Shown here: piece after piece, positions 1 through 9,120 of the stretch
How the letters are laid out: each line of letters starts with the position of its first letter
Position numbering within the stretch: the first letter of the stretch is position 1
Assembly: GCF_947251545.1 (NCBI RefSeq)
Contig: NZ_OX366362.1
Coordinates: forward strand, 372,001 to 436,000
DNA from: Wolbachia endosymbiont (group A) of Anomoia purmunda
GTDB lineage: Bacteria; Pseudomonadota; Alphaproteobacteria; Rickettsiales; Anaplasmataceae
DNA: 64,000 nucleotides
Direction of reading: 5' to 3'
Position numbers and translations under genes: made by a program
The notes under the pieces: generated by a model
Seen by the model: only the letters and a program-made list of their open reading frames with translations
Databases searched by the model: none
Told to the model about the DNA's origin: nothing

Positions 1-1533
1 AAATTTTACGCCTTGATCTTCATCAATCTTATAATCAGCGCTTACACCCAAATTAACACCCATCAGGTCATTATACTCCACAAATTCCTTATAAAGATGC
101 TTATCTTTACTTGGTTGCTTTGGAAAGCCATATTCACCAACTGCAGAAGTTTTAACTTTTATGTTATGTTTATCAAAGTCGTATTCATATGATGCACCAG
201 CACTTACTATGTGCTCATAGTCTGGACCGACATGCCTTATCTTATCTTCTACCTTACCGTTTTTCTCTTCTTTTTCTTTCACAATAAACAAGCTACTATC
301 ATAACGAGGTGCATAACTGATGCCAAACCTTGCGCCCATATAATTTGGTGAGTAGTAAGCAACTCTAAACGGCAGTGTAGTCATAACGCCTTTGTTATAT
401 TTCTCTGCCATGCGGAAAGAGAATTTTTCACTTTCACTCGAAAAACTTTCAGTGTAAAGACGTGGTGTTACATAAAATGGAAAGCTAGCAGCGCTTCCTT
501 CTAAGTTCACTTTTCTGAACCAGTCACTATCTCCAGCTCCATCAACAGTTGCAATTCTTGTTGCATCAATCCTCATCAGAGCCTCAGGACCAAATTGGTA
601 ACCAAGCTTCACGTCACCATATTTTGAGTTAACAAACACATGCGCACTTCTGCCTTTTGCAGCATAAACACCCTGTGAAGCTCCCTTACCTTCAGTCACT
701 GGAACATGAAACTGCACGTCAGCACCATAAAGAAGACCTAAATCTTCATTCTTATTTTCTGCTCTGAGGTGCAATATCGCGTCAGCAATCATACCCATAT
801 CGTTGCTGTAATCACCAATATTTCCTATTCCATTAGGAAATATTGGATTTGCTCCTTTTGCACTATCACCAGGAGGATTATAGTAATCTGTAGATCTGTT
901 TGGCATAACGTTATAACGTTTATAATCTGTGCCACTTAGCCCTGCTTTGCCATAACCTTGAGCATCAACAACACCACCAAAAGTTATTCTTAAATTACTT
1001 TGCCCTTGATTGGTGTCGATAATATCAACTCCACCAACTGAAACAACAGGACTTGCCTTACCTTTTTCCTCTGTATTTTTGTTAACAACTTTTACATCCT
1101 TCTTTACATCTTTAGCTTCAACTTTAGCATTCTTAGTTTTAGAACCCTTAGTTTTTGAAACTTTACCTTTTTCTATATTAGAATTCTTAGCGTTTAGAGC
1201 TTTCGCTTTTGAATCCTCTATAAGCTTTGCTTTTTTCTCATTTGCTAGCCTGATCTCCTCTTTTTTCTTCTGCTCGGCTGCTAATCTCATCTCCTCCTTT
1301 TTCTTAAGCTCTTCAGCTTTTTTTCTTGGATCAGCATTACATATTCTGTTCATCTTTTCTTTCAGTTTTTTATTTGATGTTTTCATAACTTCTGTTTTTC
1401 CAGAAGTTTTTGTGCTCTCTTGCTTTTTTATTTCCTTCATACTCTCATCAGGAAAGTCAGCTGCAAAACTGCTGAAAGAATATAAAGTTAATAGAGAAGC
1501 TAGAGCAGTTCTAGTATAAATAGACTTTTTCAT
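1..1533 (-). CDS. Porin-like outer-membrane protein, 3' end cut by window edge
   Basis: I translated this frame from the ATG at 1533; it stays open for 511 codons to the first base of the window, so the C-terminus is missing. The N-terminus is a signal peptide (MKKS start, hydrophobic core, likely cleavage after SSFA near residue 24). Residues 30-150 are rich in Lys/Glu and look like a coiled coil facing the periplasm. The remainder alternates polar and aromatic residues with Gly and Tyr, as in a 16-strand-type beta-barrel, with phrases such as YGDVKLGYQFG and VAYYSPNYMGARFG. I infer a general porin; the family has an equivalent in Rickettsiales. It stands alone, with about 200 bp of spacer before the next gene. 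The barrel assignment is by character of sequence, not by a search. Confidence 0.7.
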   Translation of the reverse strand, partial: MKKSIYTRTALASLLTLYSFSSFAADFPDESMKEIKKQESTKTSGKTEVMKTSNKKLKEKMNRICNADPRKKAEELKKKEEMRLAAEQKKKEEIRLANEKKAKLIEDSKAKALNAKNSNIEKGKVSKTKGSKTKNAKVEAKDVKKDVKVVNKNTEEKGKASPVVSVGGVDIIDTNQGQSNLRITFGGVVDAQGYGKAGLSGTDYKRYNVMPNRSTDYYNPPGDSAKGANPIFPNGIGNIGDYSNDMGMIADAILHLRAENKNEDLGLLYGADVQFHVPVTEGKGASQGVYAAKGRSAHVFVNSKYGDVKLGYQFGPEALMRIDATRIATVDGAGDSDWFRKVNLEGSAASFPFYVTPRLYTESFSSESEKFSFRMAEKYNKGVMTTLPFRVAYYSPNYMGARFGISYAPRYDSSLFIVKEKEEKNGKVEDKIRHVGPDYEHIVSAGASYEYDFDKHNIKVKTSAVGEYGFPKQPSKDKHLYKEFVEYNDLMGVNLGVSADYKIDEDQGVKF

Positions 1534-1740
1534 GAAGTGCCCCCAAAAAATTTCGAAATCATATCTTAAATGTAAATAGTATAAAAATGTTGAAAATTCA
1601 ACTTAAAGCAACCTTATAACGAAAATAAAAGTAAAATGCAATACCTTAAAAGCAACTTTCTTAATACGCTCAACGTGTATATTAACCAAAATTTAGTACA
1701 GAGGTTCGCTTATTAGTGCATTATAACTCGACTATTTATT

Positions 1741-2562
1741 CTATGGAAGTAAAATTTTTCCACCACAAGTTATTTCCCATTCTTCTTTAAATTTCTTTAG
1801 GTATTCTTTTTTTTCGCACTCTAAAAGCAGCTCTTCCACACTTTTGTTGTAGCTTTCAGTAGTAATCCTTCCCTGATGATGCATGAACCTTAAGTAAATT
1901 AAATAAGTGTTAATTACATCTGTTTCACAATAATCTCGAATCTCTTGTATCTTGCCGCTATCGTATAAGCCCATAACTTGTGACCCATCAACTCCAATCT
2001 TGCCAGGAAGATTAAATGCTGCACAAACTTCGTTCATTTTTACTCTCGCAGAAGCTCCAAAATCAGAGAGGGATTCAAGCAAGTCACAATGCCAATCACT
2101 GCTATATCTCTGATTGTAACTATTCCACTTATCGCCAGCCTTATGAAAATATTCCGCTTGAATGCCATGGACCATAGCACGATACTTCAGCACTGGTATA
2201 TCAAAAGTGCGTCCGTTGAACGAAACTAATCTTGGCTTTTTCTCTGATATGTAGTTAAAAAATCCTTTCACTAGCTCCTTTTCACTGGAATTTAGTGTGC
2301 CTCCAGATCTTATTTCTTGCAGTGTGAACACCTCATAACCGCTCTGGTAGCTTATATTGCAAAGTAAAAAACTAATAACTACAACAAGGTGGAAGGGCTG
2401 ACGCAGAAAAGAGTTTTGCCCGTTTGTTATTTCAAGATGATACTTTGTTAATGCATCCCTCTTCTCTTCTACACTACTATCGTCACTAATATCGAGTAAA
2501 TTCTTGCAGGAATTTACATCTGGTATAGTTTCAATATCAAATACCAATAAAGAATTAAGCAT
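1741..2562 (-). CDS. Predicted 3'-5' exonuclease, PolB-exonuclease-like (RNase H fold)
   Basis: The 273-residue protein has the DEDD exonuclease signatures: FDIETIP (D9, E11), NGRTFD (D121) and YCETDVIN (D215). This matches the stand-alone exonuclease family related to the proofreading domain of B-family DNA polymerases (PF10108 type). It should remove nucleotides from 3' ends; the natural substrate of the family is unknown. The ATG start lies inside the end of era, overlapping it by 8 bp on the same strand, so the two are probably co-transcribed and translationally coupled. Confidence 0.8.
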   Translation of the reverse strand: MLNSLLVFDIETIPDVNSCKNLLDISDDSSVEEKRDALTKYHLEITNGQNSFLRQPFHLVVVISFLLCNISYQSGYEVFTLQEIRSGGTLNSSEKELVKGFFNYISEKKPRLVSFNGRTFDIPVLKYRAMVHGIQAEYFHKAGDKWNSYNQRYSSDWHCDLLESLSDFGASARVKMNEVCAAFNLPGKIGVDGSQVMGLYDSGKIQEIRDYCETDVINTYLIYLRFMHHQGRITTESYNKSVEELLLECEKKEYLKKFKEEWEITCGGKILLP

Positions 2563-3439
2563 TGCCTATATACTCCTCCGAACGATCGATCCAAGGTCGC
2601 ACTTTCACAAATAAAAAGAGGTGTACCTTGCACTCAAATAATTTTTCTAGTTCAGCACGCGCTTCGATATTAATTTTTTTAATATTACTGCCATCTTTCC
2701 CTAACACTATTTTTTTATGACTATCTTTCAACACAAATATGATCTGTTTGATGACTAAACTCTTATCTTTTTTTTCCTCAAACTGTTCAGTTATAACAGC
2801 TGTAGAGTATGGCAATTCTTCACGCAAGTTCAAGAATAATTTTTCTCTCGTAATTTCTGCTGATAAAAAATCTACTGAGGAATCGGTTATTTGATCTTCT
2901 TCATAAAACCAGGGGCTCACCGATGCAACTTCAGATAAGTAATTCATCAAATCAGAAAGTCCATCATTCTTTAATGCTGATATCATAAAAACCTTTTCAA
3001 ATTTATAAAGCAAATTCAGATGCTCATGCGCCATCTTTAATTCAGGCCTTTTTACCAAATCAGTTTTATTGATAACCAAAATGCATCTGCCTTTTGTGCG
3101 CTGCAGCCGCATAAATATAGTCTTAATTCTTTCTATATTTTTCAAATAATTGCTTACATCAACAAGCAACAAAGTGATGTCACTATCCTTAACTGCCGAC
3201 CATGCAGATTTGACTAAAGCTTTTTCAAGTTTTGTTTCTGCTGAGAAAATTCCTGGGGAGTCAGTAAAGACAATTTGTGTGTTGTTGCATGTTGCAACAC
3301 CCCTTATCTGCGTCCTTGTTGTTTGCACTTTAGGGGTAATAATTGCAATCTTCTTGCCTATGATGCTGTTAATTAATGTAGACTTCCCAGCATTTGGTAA
3401 GCCAGCTATGGTTACAAATAAGCATTTTTGTTCTTTCAC
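2555..3439 (-). CDS. era: GTPase Era
   Basis: Era binds the 3' end of 16S rRNA and helps mature the 30S subunit at the inner membrane. All G motifs are visible: P-loop GLPNAGKS (13-20), TDSPG (59-63) and NKTD near 125. The C-terminal KH domain carries GKDGSNIKKI near residue 240. At 294 residues the length is normal. The start codon is GTG (3437-3439), directly before KEQKCLFVTIAG. It is the first gene of a two-gene minus-strand unit with the exonuclease. Confidence 0.95.
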   Translation of the reverse strand: MKEQKCLFVTIAGLPNAGKSTLINSIIGKKIAIITPKVQTTRTQIRGVATCNNTQIVFTDSPGIFSAETKLEKALVKSAWSAVKDSDITLLLVDVSNYLKNIERIKTIFMRLQRTKGRCILVINKTDLVKRPELKMAHEHLNLLYKFEKVFMISALKNDGLSDLMNYLSEVASVSPWFYEEDQITDSSVDFLSAEITREKLFLNLREELPYSTAVITEQFEEKKDKSLVIKQIIFVLKDSHKKIVLGKDGSNIKKINIEARAELEKLFECKVHLFLFVKVRPWIDRSEEYIGNA

Positions 3440-3496
3440 AAAGAAAATTATAAAGAAAACTGAATGCCCGCGTCAAGCTACTTATATGACAAGAAG

Positions 3497-3560
3497 TCAG
3501 AAAATCCATAAGAGGGTTTGCTAATGAAGGCTCTTAAGTTGACGCCATTGCCAGAACGAC
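3497..3560. repeat. About 60-bp dispersed repeat, copy 1 (inverted relative to 39045)
   Basis: The stretch running from ATCCATAAGAGGGTTTGCTA to TTGACGCCATTGCC recurs in reverse complement at about 39045-39105 downstream of mreB with a handful of mismatches. A shorter piece recurs at 39301-39330. Here it occupies the gap between the cydB stop and the era start. It is noncoding and looks like a small dispersed intergenic repeat. Confidence 0.6.
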
Positions 3561-3605
3561 TGCTTGATTTAAGGGTAACGTTTTAACCATAAGATCACTA
3601 ACTCC

Positions 3606-4628
3606 TTAATATGTGTGTTCATAATTTGATTTTCCACGAAAGACATAATAGCAATAACCAGTGTAAGTTAAAATGATTGGTAAAAGCGGTATTATAACAA
3701 TGAGCATTAAAGATAAACTTGGCCCAGAAGCAGCTGCGTCCAGAATGGTATATTGAAAAGGTATAATCCATGGGTAGATACTAATTCCTAAACCTAAATA
3801 TCCCATAAAAAAAATAGCAATACTGAGAAAGAATGGACGGTACTCCCGTTTAGTATTCTGGAGATCAAACCACAATATGAAAAATAGCCAAGATGTGAGT
3901 AATGGAATAGAAAATAAATAATAAAAATTTGGCATGCTAAACCAAAAGTTTTTAATACGTTCATTTAAAAATGGTGTCACTACACTCACTAATCCCATGA
4001 AAATACCTACAAAACCAAGCGTATAAGAAGCAACCTTGCGTGCCCATTCTTGTGTTATATTTTCTGTCTTCATTATAAGCCATGTAGAACCTAAAAGTGC
4101 ATATCCAAATATCACAGCAATGCCTGTCATTACACTAAAAGCACTTGCCCAATCAAATTGGCCACCAGAAAAGTTACGTTCGTTTACTTCCACACCATGT
4201 ATAAATGCGCCTAAAATCATGCCTTGGCAAAATGCAGCACCAAGTGACCCAAAATGAAAGGTATAATCCCATAATTGCCTGTATTTTCCTTCTGCCTTAA
4301 AACGAAACTCAAAGGATACTCCGCGCACTATAAGGCCAAGCAGCATAATAATGATTGGAATATAAAAAGCAGGCATTAATATTGAATATGCAAGAGGAAA
4401 AGCAGCAAACAACCCTCCACCACCTAGTACCAACCATGTTTCGTTTCCATCCCAAAATGGTGCAATTGAACTTATCATGTGATCACGGCATTTATCTGAC
4501 GGTGCAAAAGGAAGTAAAATACCAATACCTAAATCAAACCCATCCATTAAAATATACAGTAAAACAGCTATGGCAATTAGTAATCCCCAGATTAGGGGTA
4601 AATTAATTAAGGAAGAAACATCAAACAT
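3606..4628 (-). CDS. cydB: Cytochrome bd ubiquinol oxidase subunit II
   Basis: CydB is the smaller membrane subunit of the cytochrome bd quinol oxidase, a high-affinity, non-proton-pumping terminal oxidase in the inner membrane. The protein has the expected 8-9 hydrophobic helices and the family phrase LYILMDGFDLGIG near the N-terminus, with WDGNETWLV following. A longer frame begins at 4661, but I chose the ATG at 4628 (MFDVSSL). It gives a normal subunit II N-terminus and overlaps the end of cydA by only 8 bp, typical of coupled translation. The product is 340 residues. Confidence 0.93.
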   Translation of the reverse strand: MFDVSSLINLPLIWGLLIAIAVLLYILMDGFDLGIGILLPFAPSDKCRDHMISSIAPFWDGNETWLVLGGGGLFAAFPLAYSILMPAFYIPIIIMLLGLIVRGVSFEFRFKAEGKYRQLWDYTFHFGSLGAAFCQGMILGAFIHGVEVNERNFSGGQFDWASAFSVMTGIAVIFGYALLGSTWLIMKTENITQEWARKVASYTLGFVGIFMGLVSVVTPFLNERIKNFWFSMPNFYYLFSIPLLTSWLFFILWFDLQNTKREYRPFFLSIAIFFMGYLGLGISIYPWIIPFQYTILDAAASGPSLSLMLIVIIPLLPIILTYTGYCYYVFRGKSNYEHTY

Positions 4629-6027
4629 GATTGTTGCCCTTTCCAGATGTACCAGCATCAATCACTGAAGCTCCAATACCGTGTTTATAAAATTGCTCTT
4701 CTTCTTTAATGACAGGAATTCCTTTGTATATAAGTTTCAGGATATAGTAACTGCCTGCTCCAAATATAAGGGTATACATAACAATAAATGCAATCAAAGA
4801 CCATGCAACCTGAGGACCGGTAATCGCAGGTGAAAATGATTCAATTGTGCGCATAATTCCATATACAGTGTAAGGTTGACGACCAATTTCAGTAGTAAAC
4901 CAACCTGCAAGTAACGCTATGAACCCAGACGGCATCATTGCTATCCACCATCCATGTAAGAAACAACTTTGGAATAATTTGCCACGAAGATACTGTATAA
5001 CACTTACTAACCCAATTATGATCATTAAAATTCCAACTCCAACCATTATACGGAAGGACCAGAATACCCATACTACAGGTGGTCTATCTTCTTTTTTCCA
5101 TTCCTTTAATCCTTTTACTTCTCCTAAAAAATCATGTGTTAAGATCAAGCTAGCAAGATTAGGAATTTTTATCTCGTAGTGATTAATTTCATTTTGCTGA
5201 TCCGGATAAGCAAATAAAAGTAAGCCAGCCCCTTTTTCGGTTTCCCATATACCTTCCATTGCAGCAATCTTAGCAGGTTGATGCTTTAGTGTATTTAATC
5301 CATGCCTATCTCCCATGAACAGCTGAAATGGTGCAGCTAAAGCTACCATAATGGTTGCCATACCAAGCATAATTCTTGCTTGAGGAGCATGTCGTTTTCT
5401 CCAAAGATAAAATGCTCCTACACCACCAACCAGAAAAGCTGTTGTAAGATAGGCTGCTGTTACCATATGGATAAAGCGACAAGGGAAAGAAGGATTAAAA
5501 ATAATCTCTAACCAATTGGTTGGATATAGGAGACCATTCTCACCAATCGTGAATCCAGCGGGTGTTTGCATCCAACTGTTGGCTGCAATAATCCAAAAAG
5601 CTGAAATAAGCGTTCCCACTGCAACAATACAAGTAGAAGCAAAGTGCATACGAGAACTTACTCTATTCCATCCAAATAGCATAATACTCAAAAAAGATGC
5701 CTCCAGAAAAAAGGCTGTTAAAACCTCAAAGGAAAATAGAGGGCCGAGAACATTGGCTATGCGGTCAGAAAAAATTGACCAATTGGTACCAAGTTGATAG
5801 GACATTACAACTCCAGATACCACTCCCATGCCAAAAGCAACGGCAAAAATCTTGATCCAGAATTTATAAACATCACGGAAACGTGTATCACCAGTCTTAA
5901 GCCAACACCATTCCAAAAAGGCTAGAAAACTTGCAAGTCCGATCGTGAAAGCAGGAAATATAATGTGAAAGCCTATTGTGAAGGCAAACTGAATTCGAGC
6001 TAGCAGCACAGAACTAAATTCAAACAT
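4621..6027 (-). CDS. cydA: Cytochrome bd ubiquinol oxidase subunit I
   Basis: CydA binds the haems and the quinol. Visible family features are GFHIIFPAFTIGLA with the first haem-ligand His, RFIHMVTAAYL with the second, and the GRQPYTVYGIMRT segment. The Q-loop is short and contains LKHQPAKIAAMEG, as in the CIO/short-loop subfamily. An upstream ATG at 6063 would add 12 residues; the ATG at 6027 (MFEFSSVLLAR) fits the family start better. It precedes cydB in one operon. The putative noncoding RNA unit at 6439-6909 lies upstream on the same strand, so some transcription from its promoter could reach this operon. Confidence 0.94.
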   Translation of the reverse strand: MFEFSSVLLARIQFAFTIGFHIIFPAFTIGLASFLAFLEWCWLKTGDTRFRDVYKFWIKIFAVAFGMGVVSGVVMSYQLGTNWSIFSDRIANVLGPLFSFEVLTAFFLEASFLSIMLFGWNRVSSRMHFASTCIVAVGTLISAFWIIAANSWMQTPAGFTIGENGLLYPTNWLEIIFNPSFPCRFIHMVTAAYLTTAFLVGGVGAFYLWRKRHAPQARIMLGMATIMVALAAPFQLFMGDRHGLNTLKHQPAKIAAMEGIWETEKGAGLLLFAYPDQQNEINHYEIKIPNLASLILTHDFLGEVKGLKEWKKEDRPPVVWVFWSFRIMVGVGILMIIIGLVSVIQYLRGKLFQSCFLHGWWIAMMPSGFIALLAGWFTTEIGRQPYTVYGIMRTIESFSPAITGPQVAWSLIAFIVMYTLIFGAGSYYILKLIYKGIPVIKEEEQFYKHGIGASVIDAGTSGKGNNHV

Positions 6028-6129
6028 TTTACCAAATACCCATGTATTACAAATAATAGCCAAATCTGCCTATAATTCAATCCATTTTTTCACAAAATAT
6101 TTTAACAAAGGTACCATGTCAATTAGTGA

Positions 6130-6420
6130 CCTTGCCCAGACACTGGGATCCAGAAGACTTAATTTCAACCAAGTGGCTGCATAATAAAGGCTGGATTCCA
6201 GTGTCACGCGCTGGAATGACATCACAGGAGCACTGGAATCCAGGAAAAAGAATGATGTCATGCAAGTAGCTGACACTGATTCCTTTATGATGGTGTCATC
6301 CGAGTGCCCTGACTACTGGGATCCAGGAAACTTAATTTCAACCAAGTGGCTGCATAATAAAGGCTAGATCCCAGTGTCACGCACTGGGATGACAAAAAAG
6401 GAGCACTGGAATGACACCAT
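6130..6420. repeat. Cluster of Wolbachia palindromic repeats
   Basis: At least four imperfect copies of a 25-35 bp palindrome of the TCCCAGTG...CACTGGGA type (variant TTCCAGTG...CACTGGAA) lie here, for example at 6191-6220 and 6364-6393. A 50-bp stretch about an AACTTAATTTCAACC sequence occurs twice (6157 and 6328 regions), so the cluster includes a local direct duplication. Short frames across this region are made of repeat and are not genes. Confidence 0.85.
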
Positions 6421-6438
6421 TTTCGGTCTCTTAAATTG

Positions 6439-6909
6439 CTTTAGCCATAAACATTAAGAAATTTACCAAATAAAAAAAAAGGCAAAAGGAGCCCCGTGGT
6501 TGGCTAATTACTTACATTATACTTTCAAGTATGGCGTTTTTTTATTCTAAACGCTTAATAACCGTGACTCAGCTGCTTTTAAGCCGCAACTAATCTAAAT
6601 TATAAACGTTAAGAAATTTACTGAGCGGAAAAAAAGGCAAAGAATCCCCAGGGTAGCCAGTATTCAAATTCTCCCTTGTTCTATTTGACGTCTTGAACGC
6701 TTTATAAGCGCGTTTCTGCTTGTATAGGTAGAAACCTAGAAATTTGATAAAGACATAAGGTGCACATAGTGCAAAAAATTAAGCATGATTTACGCCAAAT
6801 ACAAAGTTCCCTTTGTCGTTTTAATCTGCAGATTGCGAAGATAAATAAATAGCTTCACTTCCATGATAATGGGGCTGGCAAAGGGTGTCAAGTAAGTTTT
6901 TTCGTTTCT
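6439..6909 (-). ncRNA. Putative noncoding RNA unit, copy 1
   Basis: This 470-bp segment between recG and cydA has no plausible long frame. It aligns over its whole length with 17011-17492, between mrdA and the antiporter gene. Blocks of near identity are AGAAACGAAAAAACTTAC, the promoter, AATCTGCAGATTAAAA, a hairpin AACGCGCTTATAAAGCGTT, and GGGGATTCTTTG followed by a T-run. Each unit also contains two degenerate tandem halves (period about 155 bp here), each ending in a T-run near 6627-6640 and 6469-6480. Transcription would run leftward from about 6856. A short RNA of roughly 225 nt or a longer leader reaching cydA are both possible. That it is transcribed is inference from the promoter and conservation. 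Confidence 0.45.
6863..6891 (-). promoter_or_regulatory. Sigma-70 promoter of noncoding unit copy 1
   Basis: Read on the minus strand, TTGACA (6891-6886) is separated by exactly 17 bp from TATCAT (6868-6863). An A-rich tract (AACGAAAAAACTTAC) lies just upstream and could act as an UP element. The same hexamers and spacing occur at 17446-17474. The -35 box begins 37 nt past the recG stop codon. Confidence 0.65.
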
Positions 6910-6927
6910 GCGGGCTACCTGGTTTTC

Positions 6928-8949
6928 CTACTGAAATTTTGAAAAATGTAATCTACTTCTATATTCAAATATATCAAGCAGTAATTCAAAATCAGCCATT
7001 GCGCCTTTTGCGTTATTATACGCGAGATTGAGCAGTTCTTTGTCCTGATATAAATCAGCAAATTTAAATTCCATACATCCTGATTGTTTTGTGCCTAAAA
7101 TATCTCCACTGCCTCTTAGCATCATATCCCTTTCAGCAATGTAAAATCCATCTTGTGACTCACACATGATCTTTAACTTTGAAGATGAGCTTTTACTTAA
7201 ATTATCGTATAATAATACACAAAAAGATGGCTTGTTTCCTCGCCCTACTCTGCCTCTTAACTGATGCAATTGCGATAACCCAAATTTCTCTGCATTTTCT
7301 ATAATCATGATGGTTGCATCTGGCACATCTATACCAACTTCTATCACAGTGGTTGCAACAAGCAGAGAAAATTCATTCCTTTTGAAGGAAAACATAACTT
7401 GATCTTTCTGCTCCTGAGTCAATTTTCCGTGTATTATCCCGACTTTATCAAGAAATGTTTTTTGTAATTCCTGAAAACGCATCTCTGCTGCAGCAATATT
7501 GGTCTCTTCGTTTTCTTCTATATATGGACAAATCCAATATGCTTTTTCGCCCCTGTTTATAGCACCTTTTAGCTTTTCAATAACATCTGGCACCCTACTA
7601 ATGTTCATAGTTACAGTTTTTATTGGCAATCTGGATTTTGGTTTTTCTTTCAAAATTGAACATTCAACATCACCATACATAGCTTGCTGCAAGGTTCTTG
7701 GAATGGGAGTTGCAGTAACGAAAAGTATATCGGCATTTTCTCCTTTTCCTACCAAGCGATGTCTCTGCATCACTCCAAATCGCTGTTGCTCGTCTATGAC
7801 TGCAAGCCCTAAATTTTTAAATATAACGTTAGCTTGAAATAACGCGTGGGTGCCAATCACTACATTTAAAACACCACTTGCAAGTTCGTTCATGATAATC
7901 TTTCTTTCCTTGCGCGAAGTTTTACCAGTAAGCAGCGCAACTTTTATATCGGTACAGGATAAAACTTCCTCAATCCAATTATAATGTTGCTCCGCCAAGA
8001 TAGTAGTAGGTGCCATTAGAGCTGCCTGCATGTTGTTTTCTACCACATTTATCATCGCAAAAAGTGCAACTACGGTTTTGCCACTACCAACATCACCTTG
8101 CAGCAAGCTTATCATGCGATACTTGGATTTTTGTCTCTCTGAGATCTCATCTATTGCGCGAGTTTGATCATTTGTTAATTGAAACGACAATTCATTTAAA
8201 ACTTGCTCTTTGTATTTACTCAATATTACAAATTCTCTTCCCCTTTCTTTCACATGATTTTTTCTTGCAAGTTTCAGCGCTAGCTGATACGCAAACAATT
8301 CATCATAAGCAAGCCTTTTTCTACAAACCTCGGCTTCCGCCAATGAGCTTGGTCTGTGCAACTTTATGATGCTTTCCCTCCAACTTAGCCATTTTTTTTG
8401 CTTGATTAATGTATCATCTATCCACTCTGGTAAATCAGGCAATTCCTTTAGATTAGAGCTTATTATGTTCCCAATGCGCTTATTGGTAATGCCACGGCAT
8501 AATTGGTAAACTGGCTCTATGCAAGCTATTTCTTTAAATTGGTTGATGTCAAGCGACACATAATCTGGATGAGTAATCTGCCAATGCTCAGCAAATTTTT
8601 CGAGTTTGCCACTGATGATTACAGAAGCTCCGATTGGAAATAGTTTATATAAATACTTAACTGAGTAATTAAAAAAGACTATGAATATATACTGACTCTC
8701 ACTTTCAACGACTATTTTATATGGTCTACCTCTAAAAGTGGGCGACTGATGCTCATAAACTTTTGCAATAAAAGTTATAAATTCTCCAACTTGAGCATCG
8801 GGCAGTGACTTACTTCTATCTACATAACTAAGTGGCTTATAAAATAGCAGGTCCACCACTTTGTCCCCACCACAAAGTTTAGGCAATATTGTGGAATGAA
8901 ATTTAGGTATATTCTCCAGCCTGCTATTTAGAAAAATCTGATTGCTCAT
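6928..8949 (-). CDS. recG: ATP-dependent DNA helicase RecG
   Basis: RecG remodels stalled replication forks and Holliday junctions. The 673-residue protein has the N-terminal wedge/OB region (about 55-140), Walker A GDVGSGKT (285-292), a Walker B variant DEQQRFG near 390, TATPIPRT (motif III), and GRVGRG near 585 (motif VI). Length is normal for the family. The ATG at 8949 opens directly on the expected N-terminus. It is transcribed away from the unknown gene at 9121. Confidence 0.95.
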   Translation of the reverse strand: MSNQIFLNSRLENIPKFHSTILPKLCGGDKVVDLLFYKPLSYVDRSKSLPDAQVGEFITFIAKVYEHQSPTFRGRPYKIVVESESQYIFIVFFNYSVKYLYKLFPIGASVIISGKLEKFAEHWQITHPDYVSLDINQFKEIACIEPVYQLCRGITNKRIGNIISSNLKELPDLPEWIDDTLIKQKKWLSWRESIIKLHRPSSLAEAEVCRKRLAYDELFAYQLALKLARKNHVKERGREFVILSKYKEQVLNELSFQLTNDQTRAIDEISERQKSKYRMISLLQGDVGSGKTVVALFAMINVVENNMQAALMAPTTILAEQHYNWIEEVLSCTDIKVALLTGKTSRKERKIIMNELASGVLNVVIGTHALFQANVIFKNLGLAVIDEQQRFGVMQRHRLVGKGENADILFVTATPIPRTLQQAMYGDVECSILKEKPKSRLPIKTVTMNISRVPDVIEKLKGAINRGEKAYWICPYIEENEETNIAAAEMRFQELQKTFLDKVGIIHGKLTQEQKDQVMFSFKRNEFSLLVATTVIEVGIDVPDATIMIIENAEKFGLSQLHQLRGRVGRGNKPSFCVLLYDNLSKSSSSKLKIMCESQDGFYIAERDMMLRGSGDILGTKQSGCMEFKFADLYQDKELLNLAYNNAKGAMADFELLLDIFEYRSRLHFSKFQ

Positions 8950-9057
8950 TGAGATTCATACATGTGTAAAACTGTTATAGAGTCTTCTTAAGATCCTGTC
9001 ACCTTATAGTCAAACTATTTGCTGTCATAGAACTTGTGTTTATGTAAAATATTTTTA

Positions 9058-9086
9058 TTGACTTATTAATCATTTTTATGTATTAT
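9058..9086 (+). promoter_or_regulatory. Predicted sigma-70 promoter for the gene at 9121
   Basis: TTGACT (9058-9063), a 17-bp spacer and TATTAT (9081-9086) precede the ATG at 9121 by about 35 bp. An AAGG Shine-Dalgarno lies about 8 nt before that ATG. The gene at 63022 has the same two hexamers with the same 17-bp spacing. Confidence 0.55.
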
Positions 9087-9120
9087 TATACTATCAGCAG
9101 TCTATATCAAGGTATTAATA

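Noticed and set aside
1010..1519. 169-codon plus-strand frame rich in Phe, Leu and Ser
   Set aside because: It is the antisense of the Lys/Glu-rich region of the porin-like gene; no independent evidence.
6070..6276. 68-codon minus-strand frame
   Set aside because: It lies wholly in palindromic repeats; its residues are translations of the repeat (SSAPVMSFQRVTLESSLYY).
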